Assembly (NCBI GenBank): GCA_025531455.1
Contig: JAMYHL010000006.1
Span: 1-64,000 of the forward strand
Source: Apiotrichum sp. Y4204
Lineage: Eukaryota > Basidiomycota > Tremellomycetes > Trichosporonales > Trichosporonaceae
DNA: 64,000 nt
Direction of reading: 5' to 3'
In this document: positions 1 to 10,681 of the stretch, piece by piece
Numbering within the stretch: position 1 is the first letter of the stretch
Layout: every line of letters begins with the position of its first letter
The notes under the pieces: model-generated
The model's input: only the letters and a program-made list of their open reading frames with translations
Told to the model about the DNA's origin: nothing
Databases searched by the model: none
Translations under genes and position numbers: made by a program

Positions 1-117
1 CGTCTTAGCGCTCTGCCTTCGTCTGCTTCGGCTCGCTCCCTCCAGTCCCTAGCAGGTCTAGCTCGCGGAACGACCACCCCACGGCGACCCTCTGACCGCC
101 CCGACGTCCCCCTCACC

Positions 118-1473
118 ATGCGCCGCAACCCGATTACGGGATCAACGAGGACACGGGGCGCAGTACCAGCACCTCCCGCTGTCGAGCGCGACCGCTGGGC
201 AGATGCTGTTGAGCGGCATCCCGCCCCGCCCCCGGCGGAACCTGAGCAGCCCGCCCGTCGCCTCCCTGCCGCGTCCATGTCTTCCCGCCGGACATCTACC
301 GCGACCTCCGCCACAAGCACCGCGGGCGTGACCCGCGCAAACTCGACACGCAGCGCGCTCACCACCGAGCGTCCAAGCGCGACTGTTACCCGGACGAGCT
401 CTACACGCACTAGTACCGGTACGCTTCCGCGCTCCGGATCGGCTCGCGGGGAGCGCGCACCGAGCCGCGAGAGTAACGGAGGTCTCTCGCGCGGTGGTTC
501 CGCAAAGGGGATTACGAGGCCGGACTCTGGCGCCACGGCCTCGGCCACGCCGTCAGTGTCGAGCCGCAAGTCCGCTGCGCCGTCGACAAGCGGCCGCGTG
601 TCTCTTGCCCCCTCGACGACCAGCCGCATGTCTGCTCCGCCCGCCTCGCGCCTCGCGCCGCGGACATCCACTATAGCCCCGCGTACGTCGACTATAGCCC
701 CTCGCACATCGACGATCGTTCCTCGTGGTACATCTACCACGTCGACCGCCTCCGCCACGTCCGCGCTCGCGCCAAAGACGTCTACGCTCGGCTCGCGCAC
801 AGGGCGCACCTCGCTGGCGCCACGCTCTAGCCTCGCGCCCCGGGCCAGTGCCGCAGCTGCCGGCACTGCGGGCACCACCCCAGCCACCACTGGCACGGCA
901 TCCTCGCGCCGCTCGATGTTGCCTCCGCCTATTCCCACAAACGGCACCGTCAGCGGTGCCGCTAGCACCACCGCCTCCGCGAGCAGCACTGGCACTGTCT
1001 CTCGCCTCGCGGCGCGTTCGTCGTCGCGCCCGTCGCTCTCGGTCCGCCCCCGCCCATTCGGCGACACTGCGCCGACGACCAACCGCGCCGGGCCGGCGTC
1101 TGCGACAGTTGCACGCACCAAGGCCTCCGCTCCCCCCTCTCTCCGCGATGCACCCGAGCCCCGCTCGGCAACGTTGGGCCACAAGCGGCACCAGAGCACT
1201 CCTGCAACTACTGCCTCCGCGACGGCTACGCGTCCAGTTGCAGGAACCCATACCCGTCGACAGAGCACGCTGCCGACGCTGAACGAGTTCGGCATGATGG
1301 ATGCGCCCAAGACCGCTCCACGGGGCACGATGAATGGCACAGTAGGCGCAGGCAAACCCCCTGCCCCGCCTACAGCTGCGACGCGCACCTCGAGCCGCCC
1401 GAGCACTCTTGGCGGCGTGCGCGCGCGAATCGGCGAGATTGAGGCGCGGACCCGGCGTCTCGCCAAGTTTTGA
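118..1473 (+). CDS. Ser/Thr/Ala/Arg-rich low-complexity protein, unknown function
   Basis: A 451-residue open frame starts at an ATG in good context (CTCACC before it). I do not recognise a family. Nearly the whole protein is basic, disordered Ser/Thr/Ala/Pro/Arg sequence. It has three perfect copies of the heptad APRTSTI at about residues 180-200. The C-terminus is different: RARIGEIEARTRRLAKF looks like a short basic helix and may be the conserved part. Composition suggests a phosphorylated scaffold or a microtubule- or nucleic-acid-associated protein, but that is inference. The frame is open at its start, so upstream exons beyond the left edge are possible. The long antisense frame over the same bases is a GC-rich shadow. 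Confidence 0.55.
   Translation: MRRNPITGSTRTRGAVPAPPAVERDRWADAVERHPAPPPAEPEQPARRLPAASMSSRRTSTATSATSTAGVTRANSTRSALTTERPSATVTRTSSTRTSTGTLPRSGSARGERAPSRESNGGLSRGGSAKGITRPDSGATASATPSVSSRKSAAPSTSGRVSLAPSTTSRMSAPPASRLAPRTSTIAPRTSTIAPRTSTIVPRGTSTTSTASATSALAPKTSTLGSRTGRTSLAPRSSLAPRASAAAAGTAGTTPATTGTASSRRSMLPPPIPTNGTVSGAASTTASASSTGTVSRLAARSSSRPSLSVRPRPFGDTAPTTNRAGPASATVARTKASAPPSLRDAPEPRSATLGHKRHQSTPATTASATATRPVAGTHTRRQSTLPTLNEFGMMDAPKTAPRGTMNGTVGAGKPPAPPTAATRTSSRPSTLGGVRARIGEIEARTRRLAKF
655..717 (+). repeat. 21-bp tandem repeat, three copies, coding for APRTSTI
   Basis: Three in-frame 21-bp units lie at 655-675, 676-696 and 697-717 inside the Ser/Thr-rich gene. Third-codon positions differ between copies, so the repeat is kept at protein level. 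Confidence 0.8.
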
Positions 1474-2096
1474 GAAACAGAGTGTACGAGCAGCACCGTG
1501 AAGAATAGAGAAGATGTCCAGTATGTATAGTACCGACCGTGCTGTTTGTGATTCGTAATGCATGACATGAACGACTGCAGTGCTTTCCGGAAAATACAGT
1601 CATCACGGACAAAGAGCAAGGCCTCCCTTGTTTGAGGTTGGCCATGCCGGAAGTCAGTTTTGTTGATCTTCACCTTATCTTTATGTAGTAATTCAAGACT
1701 GCAACCACAAACTCATCTGCTCCCCTCCCAGCAGCGTACGTCCTCGCAACCCCGCCACACTCTTCCGCCACACTCTTCCGCCACACTCTTGACACAGATC
1801 CATAGACTATTGCTCACTACTATACTAGCAAGGCGTCGTAAAAGGACACGGGGGGCGCGCGGCGGCCGGAGTGCGTGTGTGCAGGCGGGCGTTTCCGCGG
1901 GTATTACAAGGTTGAGAGCGGTAAAATTACGTGGGTGTAGCTTAATCGTCGGCTTGGAGGTCAGCGACGAACAAGCACACGCAGTGAGGATGAGAGGGTG
2001 GTGAGAACGGGACGGGACGGGGCAGCGGAGCGAAGAGAAAGAAAAGATGAGATCTTGTTGGATAGGGCTACATGATGTACGGATTTGGTTGTCCGT
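1474..2096. other. Convergent intergenic region with a 13-bp triple repeat
   Basis: This lies between the 3' ends of the Ser/Thr-rich gene and SLM1. It holds three tandem copies of CCGCCACACTCTT at 1752-1790. No coding signal is seen. Confidence 0.5.
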
Positions 2097-4077
2097 CTAC
2101 TTCTTTCCACCTCCGATGCCTGTCAGGCGGGAGAGGATGCCCGGCGAGTCGTCGGCGTCGCCAGTGTCCGCCGAGACAGGGTCTGCACCGGGAGCGCCGC
2201 TGCCAGGCGAGTCGATGGGGGCACCGGCGTCGGGGGCGGTGTGGGGCGCAGCCGCGCCGTCACCTGGGGCAGAAGAGAGAGAACCAGCCTCACCAGTTGT
2301 GGGCTCCTCCCTGGCGGGGGCCTTGTCAGCGCGGCGCGACTGCGACGCGACGTCGTCCGCCGACTCGGACGGTCCTACGGCGGCGGGCTTGTGCTTCTTC
2401 TCGAGCTGCGTGCATGTTTTAGTATGGGCGCAGAAGAGATGTGGAACCACTCACCGCGTAACCGTTAGGACCAATCTCAACCTGCGCGTTTCCCTGAGAG
2501 TATGCAGGGACCTCATCGTGCTCGGCGTGGCTGGCATGGAGGTGGTGGTGGGCCAGCTCCTCGTCGTCATCCTCCTCTGCAATCGACGAGCCCTCATCGC
2601 TCTCGTCCTCGTCCTCCTCCTCGTCGGACACGTAACCCACGCTGCGGACGGCCTGAGCAATGGGACCGTCGCGCTCCATCTGCTCCGACGCAACGAGGTA
2701 GCGGGCGACAAGCATACGCAGGTCGTTCCATACCTCCATCATCTCCTCGTGCGAACGCGCGCGGAACGTGTACGCCTCGTTGCTGCCGAAGAGCTTGTGA
2801 CCACCTGGCGTCTTGCCGAATGCCGATGTACCATCCTTGCGAACTTCGATGTGGAACTTGTGAGACTTTGCGGTAGCAGCGTTGGAAGGCGGGCCGAGGG
2901 TGCAGAGCGGAAGGAACAGCGACCAAATAGGGAAGGTAGACGTCTTGGGGTCCGAAGAAGTGTACTCGTGGAGGTAGCCAGCAGGGGTAAGCACATAGAA
3001 GCCCTCCTTGTAAGTCTTGGTGAAGCGCTTCTTCCTCTCGAGGAGACCAGCGTGAACAGGAACAACCGATGGGTCGTTGCGGCCAGGGTAGTCGATGTTG
3101 TCCGGGTTGCGAAGAGGAGTCTCGGGGTCCAGAAGGTGGTCGGAGCGGGCAGCAAAGGCAATCCACTCGCGGTCGGGCATGAGCTCGGCCATGTTGAGAC
3201 CAAGGTGGCGCCAAGTCTCCTGCACCGAGGACGACATGCGCGACTGCCACTCGTCAAAGGTGGCCCAGGCCGACTGGATGGAGCGAACAATGCCCTCCTC
3301 AAAGTGGGCCGAGTTCTGCTGCATGATGACAACAGACTTCTGGAGAGCGTTCTCCTCCTGGACCTGCTTCATGAGCTGCTTGTGCACAGCGAGGTTGACC
3401 GCGAAGGGGTCCTCCTTGGCGTGGACCTGCATCGGGGTGTGGTTGACGTTGCCAATCGCCTTGGCGAGGTCGGCAATCATCTTGGTCGACATCTCGCGCT
3501 CACGAGCAACCGAGGCGGCGAGCTTGCCAGTGTCGTTCTGGACATTCTTGACGTGCGCCTTGATCTCGGTGCGGAGCTTCTGGAGGTGCTGGACAATGGA
3601 CGACTCGATGGTGCGAGCCAACGAGGCGTGCGAGTCGGCAATCGCACGAGTCTTGTCACGGATAGTGTAGAACACGTCCTGCATACCACCCTCACCGAGG
3701 AACTGGTTTCCAGGGCGGAAGGGCACCTGGATGACGGCTCCAAGCTTGGTGAGCTCCTTGGACGTGTTGGCCTCGATGTCGGCGATGCCCTCAAAGTACG
3801 CTGGAGAGTTAGCTGGCTGTCCACCCGGGGGGGGTCTACGTTTGCCACTTACAGATAAGCATCTTGACAATCTGCTTCCACGCCGTGAAGCGCTCAATCA
3901 GAATGTCGGATGGCTTGAGCTCATGGGGGGCAGTGTTCTTCTTGATCTGAGGTGTGAGTTGTGTGTGGTCTCCTGGGGCAGTCTTGCACCACTCACGAGA
4001 GACTGGGAGCGGGAGATGGTCGAGCCGCGGTTTGATGTCGTGCGCGACAGCGTGTCAAAGTGGGAGGACGCCGACAT
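2097..4077 (-). CDS. SLM1: Slm1/Slm2-type F-BAR plus PH domain protein (TORC2 effector)
   Basis: Spliced model: exons 4077-3997, 3946-3853, 3800-2455 and 2405-2097, phases consistent, 609 residues. Residues about 60-265 form the long helical F-BAR-like region of Slm proteins. A PH domain follows at about 306-427, starting near GLLERKKRFTKTYKEGFYVL and ending in the EVWNDLRML helix. An acidic stretch (about 450-485) and a Pro/Ala/Ser-rich tail complete the protein. Known family role: Slm proteins bind PtdIns(4,5)P2 at the plasma membrane, sit in eisosomes, recruit TORC2 to Ypk kinases, and are calcineurin targets. The N-terminus is Ser/Thr-rich, as in the family. A 603-residue frame on the plus strand over this gene is an antisense shadow. 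Confidence 0.9.
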
Positions 4078-6959
4078 GGTGAAGGTGTCCTGTGAGGCGT
4101 GTAGACAAGATCAGATAGGAGAGAAGAAGTCTACAGAGAAAAGTAAGGGATGTTACCGAATGGAGAACTGAATCAAGTTTGAGGAATGGAAGAGTGAGAA
4201 GAGACAAAGAGTTGGGAGATGGAGATGGGGTGTGAAAAGGGGAACCGGGGGGGGTGGGGGTGGTGGGGTAGTAGATGGTTCTTGACTATGTGGTCCCAAA
4301 TGTAAAGTGGATATGAGGGGGGATATGGGCGGCGGCGGCGACGAGGACAAGTCTGATGATGATGACGGCGCCGAACCGAGAGAGGAAGACGAGAATGAGA
4401 TCCCCTGCCACCGAGGGCGCAGGACCAGAGGGACCAAGCGACACAGGTGGAGCGCGCGGTGACAAAAAGAGTGTGCAATGTGAGCGCGCGCAGCATACCA
4501 CCTGGGGACAATTCCACCCGCACCAGGCACTCATTACGTACAGGTTCAACCATAAACAGACAGACAGGTGGTCCATTCTTCTGGGCTAAAATGCCAATGA
4601 CGCGCATCAAACCACCAGAAAACACAAAGCGAGGCACACGCTTTCCCCGAGACTGGAGAGAGAGAGTTATTTTGCTCCTATTTTAGTTCCGTCACCCACC
4701 CCGAATGACATCATTGTGCATCATAGGGACTACCAACAGGGTTTTCTGGGGGATCATCGCCAAAGGGAAAGAGAGAGATTAATTGGCAGGGACAGAGGGA
4801 TTGATTGGCAGGATTGGCAGGGGGGAATCCGAAGAGCAACGAAGAGGATCCTGCGATCTCTGCATCGGTCGCCGGAGATGCACCGCGCTGCCATTGCAAC
4901 GACCGTTGCTGCTGCTTTCGTCCCGAGTAACTCTGATGGCAACTGATGGCATCGATGGCATCTGCTGCCCCATGCTGCCCACATCTGCCCACAGCAACAG
5001 CCCACATGAAAATTCCAGTTGAACACCGCCTCGGCGCTCTCCCTCCATATGTCATGTCATAACGCCCTCGAGTTTGTATTGTGTTTCGGCGCGCAGACTC
5101 ATTGGTGCTTCCTAGAGTTTGCGATGATGAAGTTGATGCTTATCCATCTCGGCGCCGGCGCGATCGAGGAAATGAAAGAGAGCTCAGGACGTCGGAGATT
5201 GGTGCTGCTCCACTGTCCATGTCACCCAGAAGAGGAGCGAGCAGAATATCTGCGGAGCGAGCAGAATATCCCCGCGCGACACCTGCGATGAAGCACCGCT
5301 GTGTCGCCTGCAATTCTACGCTCTTATCTAGGACCCCCCGCGCGATTCGGACTGGATGGTCGGTATGGGACTTCCGCATGGTATGTAAGGGACCGCGTGA
5401 CCGGCCAAGCGTTCGCTTATCGCTTACGTGCATGGGTATGACGCCGTTGCTCGCAGTCCGTGGCCCGTTACACCGCCGGCCGCCGGCAGTAGCATGAGAT
5501 CATCCCACATGGGCAGTGGGGTTCCGACGTTCCCGCCGTTGAGCTGTTTCCGGTGGCCAGTGGCCGGTGGCCGGAGGACCATGCATGTCAATAAGTAGAA
5601 ATGCAGAATGTCGAAAAAAATGTCGTTAATGTCGACCCATGCCACTCCGACGACTGGTGACTGGGCGACTCCGACGCCGTGGAGCGGCCCACTGTGACGC
5701 GGAGCACACTCGCCGCCTCGAGTCTCCACCCCATCGTCGTCCGCTCGGTGAGTCCACAACGGTTCGACCTCGGAGTTTCCAGTGCCGCTCCATCTGATTC
5801 CCGCTCCGAGAGTAGATAAGAGCTTGGCCACTCCAAATGGAGCTCTGCCCGCCCCGCCATCGCTCCGCTCGCGCTCCGCAGACCACGCCTGCCGTCTTGC
5901 GTGTGGTGTATAGTGAGTCCCGGGTTTGTGGAGTGAGTAGCTGGAGAAAGTTTTGATTTAGTGGACTTGTTTGGTTTCGTCTTGTCTGTGCAATTTTAGT
6001 GTTGGAGTAGATGCAGACTCCAACGAGAGTGAGAATGCCCTTGAACCCTTGCGGGATGAGCAGCAGTTCAGCACACCAAAGAGTACGTCTTGCTTCCTCA
6101 TCACCTACCTGGAGCTGTTTCAACAACCTTGTTTCGATTGTTTCCACATCCGCCCGCTCAGCCTTCCACCGCATGGCCCCGCAGATCCACGCATCATATC
6201 ACCATTGCTGCTGGGGCCAGCTGGACGATGTACTTGCAGCCTGCAGGTAGCTATCGACAGCTACGTGCTGCGGTCGCTGGCGTCCGACAACTGATTCAAC
6301 GTTGCACGACAACCACTCATTGGAGCATGATAGTTAAACTCACCACCACCGAGCAACTGACACCTATCGGAGGATCAGAAGGTCAAAAAGTTAAGAGGCC
6401 AGAAAAGCGAGTCGCACAAACGACATATAAGAGCAAGCAGAACAATCAGCTGGAAACCACCTCCAGCACTTGACGGCAAAATGGGCTTGAGCCACGACGC
6501 CGTGGCACTCGGGGGCGTCACGCTCAAAGCCCAGTACAGATACCCAGCTTTGAGCTTGTACAGACTGTACAGCCCACTCCACCTCGCCATCAGATCAGTG
6601 GCGCGGGGGCGTATTCATGTATCACCCGCGACTATGGCCATTCCGCGGGGGGAGTGCGCTTGCTCGCTTCGGCGTCCACCATCGATGGCGGACCAGATCG
6701 CACCTCGGAAAGAGTCGATCCTCGCTTCACTCGAGCCTTGTGGGCCTGTTGCCTGTGGGACCGGCAGATCGGATACGGCTGCACAGCCCAGCCGCTGCAG
6801 GGGATGCATGGGGAGGATGGTCCGTGCGATCCGTACAGATGACGGGCACCAAAGACTCAAGACAATGAAATGATATCAGACTGACATTCTCATACTTGTC
6901 ATTTCTCCATCTACATCTCCATCTCCAAGCTCACGACCCACACTCTCTTGACTCTCACC
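4078..6959. other. 2.9-kb intergenic region, no gene supported
   Basis: The part next to SLM1 (4078-4500) is polypyrimidine on the minus strand, with G/C runs near 4244, and fits the SLM1 promoter and leader. A 15-bp direct repeat (AGCGAGCAGAATATC) occurs at about 5237 and 5256. Several frames of 100-180 codons are present, but none shows family likeness, and codon use looks random. A CT-rich leader at 6895-6959 belongs to the next gene. Confidence 0.45.
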
Positions 6960-7115
6960 ATGGCCGAGACCCTCCCTACCCTCCCTCTAAGCGGCAGCAC
7001 GGCCCAGCGCCTAGTCGCGATGGTAGCCCGCGCCGTCGTCGGCATCATCGTCGCCTTCATCGCCTACGGCATCCTCCGCAACGGCCTCGTCCCCCACCAC
7101 AAGCTCACATACTAG
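6960..7115 (+). CDS. Small single-pass membrane protein, 51 residues, unknown
   Basis: A short frame begins at an ATG after a strongly CT-rich leader ending CTCTCACC, the leader type seen before confirmed genes here. The product starts MAETLPTLPLSG and has one hydrophobic helix at about residues 19-39 (AMVARAVVGIIVAFIAYGIL). The tail is short and polar (RNGLVPHHKLTY). No introns are needed. Size and layout resemble small subunits or accessory proteins of mitochondrial or ER membrane complexes, but I cannot name a family. There are no conserved cysteines and no cleavable-signal pattern. Confidence rests on leader quality and the coherent helix. Confidence 0.55.
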   Translation: MAETLPTLPLSGSTAQRLVAMVARAVVGIIVAFIAYGILRNGLVPHHKLTY

Positions 7116-9290
7116 GCCTGCGGGGCGCGGCCTCCCCGCGTCCACATCCAGGCTGCCCGCCGGCGGCGGAGGGCACGACGCGCACACACCGATTCAACCC
7201 AGCATTGTCGCGGGCGCTCCCGGCTCCGGCCGCCACGCGCACATCCCCCGCATTCCGGATTCTCCCCCGAGTGCTGTTCCGGCAGCGATCTTGATACCAT
7301 CCCGGAGTAACCGCTTTCCTTGTATTTGCACGATACCCCCCCCCCCCGCCTTGTTTGTCTCCTGGCCTGAGCCGCGAGGCCACGAACGCTGCTCCTCTGC
7401 GTACACCATGGCTACTGGCTGGCCCTTGGACGCCGCATAGTCGCGGCTATCGGCTTGAAGGCGCCTGATCGCCTGGCGGCCGGCGAGTTACGTCGACTGC
7501 CCCGACCACGTCACGTTCCTTTGAACGCAGTTATCTAGTTATCCGTTGTCTGTCCTCGTTGATGCAGATGGAATCGTTGTCATCAACTCTCGCACTGGAG
7601 ATCATGGCAAGTTTGCTTCGTAGTCGCACTACCCGCAATCGCATCAAGTAAGGAGAGGTGGAAAAAAAAAAGCAAGGACTCTGGTACAAGGCGAACACCA
7701 CCAACCAGGCGCCCGAGTGTCCCTTTTGTCCACAGTGAACGCCTCGTCGAACAATGGCGCCTCACAGCCCTGCCATAGTACACAGAACGGCCGGTAGGCC
7801 AATGTGCCGGAATGAGAGAGCCGGGGGCGGCCAAGCAGAGCGGTCAGTAGATCAGTAAGCTGCAACCCACGACGCCTCATACGCCGCGTTCGCTCCCCGA
7901 GACGCGTGTGTGTCGTGCGTGACTCGCGCAACTGCAGTGATGTGAGGCAGCCAGCAGTTTATAAATTAGAAGTTCCCCACGCGCCGTCTAGGTCTCATCG
8001 CGAAGCGCGATCGGCGGGGGTGATCGGACGCGTCGCGGGTGAGACCGAGGTTGAGGGAACCAAGCGCTGACAGCACTAGTGTTGGATGTCAATGATGGGT
8101 GTCAATGGTGGAATCAATCAGTATGGCATGGCGCATGTTTCCGCGCTTGCAAGCTTGCACTAACTGCAGATATAAGAACGTCCCCGACACCTGATCCGTC
8201 GGAGAGCTGGAGAGATTGGGTTCACAGGATCACAGGCGGATGCACCGCTGCCTCCTGGTCGTAAACAATGAGTGTCCAAGAGCGAGGTTCGCCTCGCGTA
8301 GCCGTCCAGCCTCCCGCGCGTCGTGAGGGGAAACTCTCCGATCGCGGTTCCTCGCCGCGCCCTGCGGGTTGTGGAGGGCAGACAGTGCACGACTTCCCGT
8401 TGCCTGCTCTGCATTGCGCTCGTCACCTGCTCAACTGCTGGCGTGATGCAACTTGTAGCAAGTGTTGAAACATCCCCCTCTTGAGGCTCCACAATCGCGG
8501 ACATGCATAGCGTGCATTTCAATTCCAGTTTGGGCTTGCAGCTTGGGGAACAGGGAACAGCGAGGGGGCAGTGTACGGCATGCGTGGCCGTGCCAGGGCT
8601 GAGACTGGCGGAGATGTTGAGCCAGCTTGAGCCAAGAAACAGGGAGGGAGAGCAACTGGGCGAATGGCGCGAGGAGGATTGGGACAAGCGGACAGGGGTT
8701 CACAGAGAGACCCTGCCCAGAAAAACAAGAACACAGCCAAGCGAATCCCAACGCAGTTCGCCGTCCTTGTCCTTGTCTTCGTCGTTGCTGTTGCTCCGTT
8801 CCTCTCCAGCTTCCCAAGTCCGAGTGGGTCCGTGCCCTGCGGGGTGGCGGGCATCTCGTGCAAAGCATGAGAGACGGAGCTCGGAGTCCAGAGCTGGGGG
8901 GCTGTGAAAGTGAAGGCTGTGAAGGCCGGTTTGGTTCTCTTGTAATAATGGAGAGGATGCCGGTATCAGCCCCAATAAGCTTGTTTTGTTGGCTGGTCGC
9001 GCTGGTGAGATGGTCAAGGCAGTGTTTTTGCAATTGCGTTTCTTGTCATTCCGTTCCTCTCTCTGTGTCCTTCCTGTCCTTCTTTTCACCCCCGACTCCA
9101 TTCTCTCTTCCTCTCTCTCTTTCTCTGTTGCTCGCCGCCATCACCACACTCACCGCCCGCATCGCCTCTATCGCCGTCACCGCCATCCCCATCGCCCACT
9201 TCTCGTGATTGACAGCAGGCAGCCACGCCCCCCACACACTCTTTTCTTCCCCCCTCTGCCCCGCGCCGCAAACACCAAACAACACACACC
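7116..9290. other. 2.2-kb intergenic region, no gene supported
   Basis: It contains a poly-C tract near 7336, mixed low-complexity sequence, and a long CT-rich stretch (about 9040-9290) that looks like promoter and leader of the downstream surface-protein gene. Frames of up to 200 codons around 8160-9030 overlap on both strands and resemble no family. Confidence 0.45.
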
Positions 9291-10411
9291 ATGATGGCCC
9301 GCCTCTCGCTCCTCAAGCTCCTCCTCGCGCTTGCCGTGCTCGCCGTCGCGCTCGCCCAGCGCGTCGTCACCACCACCACCGTCCGCGTGAGTAGAATGTC
9401 GGTACATCGGTGGCGGAGGTCGTGTCTGGAAGTCTGAGGTCTGGGGGCCATGTGGAACGCGCGGAATGCAGCTATGGCGCTCCTGCAGCCGTGTGGCCCC
9501 CGGTTGAGACCGTGCGGTCCGTGCGTCCCCACCTTCGTTGCGCACTGCACGAAATACCGATACGATACAGTCGCCGGCACACCCCCGAACTTGCCGTGGA
9601 GAGAACTAACGCGCAGGCGGGCACCACGTACGTCGAGGTGCTTAGCACCGATGTCGACGGCTCCATTACGACCGAGACGCTGTGAGTCGACCCTACAGCT
9701 GAAACTCCCTTCGCTAGCCAGCTGCTACATACCTTTTGGTACTCCGCTGACAGCAGCTCTGAAATCGCGCCCACCACCAGCGCCGCCACCACGTCCGCGC
9801 TCACGACCTCTGCGCGTACGACCTCTGCGCCGCTCGTGACGTCGACCGAGGAAGACATTACCAGCTCGACGACCACCTCGGCCCTCCTCACTTCCACCAC
9901 CTCCTCGTCGAGGTCCTCCTCGAGCTCGTCGTCCACCACCGAAGACGACGTGACCTCGACTTCCACCACCACCAGGCGCCCGCCGTAAGCTCGACAAATT
10001 GCTTCGTAGCTTACAAACAGACCTGTCGGACCCACTGCTGGTGTCGATGTCCCTGCCGGAACGTGAGTAGAGAAGGCTGGCTGTCACGGTATGGCGCGCG
10101 AATTGTGGCCGCAGTCGAAGAATGCCGTCAAGGCTTGGCATACTGCTGGCCATGACCGCATCGCCCAGCAGTCAACGGAATGCCAATGCTTGGCGGCATA
10201 CCATAATCTCGTACTGACCCCCAGCATCATGGACGTCGGAGATTACTCGTCGGTTGTTGGTGCACGCTACTCGTCGCGTCTCGACGAGTACACGCGCACC
10301 GGTGGTGCTGCCCCAACCTTCGTCAATGGCAACGGCACCAGCACCGGCTCGCACAACGAGGTCTCGGCCATGTTCGTCGCCGCTGGCCTCGTCGCTGCCG
10401 TGTTGCTCTAA
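9291..10411 (+). CDS. Secreted Ser/Thr-rich, probably GPI-anchored surface protein
   Basis: Five exons (9291-9386, 9617-9681, 9757-9984, 10021-10062, 10225-10411) join in phase to 205 residues. The N-terminus is a clear signal peptide (MMARLSLLKLLLALAVLAVALAQ). A short VTTTTVR/TTYVEV region leads into a Ser/Thr-rich stalk of TTSA, SSTT and SSSS runs that should be heavily O-mannosylated. The C-terminus has a polar Gly/Ser/Asn spacer (NGTSTGSHNE) then a hydrophobic tail (FVAAGLVAAVLL), the pattern of a GPI-attachment signal. It probably sits in the cell wall or plasma membrane. No catalytic domain is seen. The family is lineage-variable, so function cannot be inferred beyond surface structure. 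Confidence 0.82.
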
Positions 10412-10681
10412 TCTTGCGGTCCCTAATCTGGCAGTCTTCGGATCGTGCCACGTTCTTGCTGATTCTTCGGCTTTCAGATAGACTGCGGCGCGCTTCTGCC
10501 ACTCTTGGGCAACTTGGCGCGCCTCAATCCACCTTTCCTTCCATCCCAATCGCCTAATCAGCTCACCCCTCCCTCCCTCCTGCGGACTTTTAGAGATGCA
10601 TTGTATGATGATACAGCCATGTCGTGGTCATGGGTCAGAACAAGCGGTGCAGAAAGGGTATACTTGGGCCTTCTAGTGTAA

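Noticed and set aside
2047..3858. 603-residue open frame on the plus strand
   Set aside because: It is antisense to SLM1, whose PH and F-BAR features, splice signals and phases are clear. The frame is open because of GC-rich codon use on the other strand.
9472..10035. Val/Glu/Ser-rich minus-strand frame
   Set aside because: It is antisense to the Ser/Thr stalk of the GPI-type surface protein, whose exons join in phase and carry both signal sequences.
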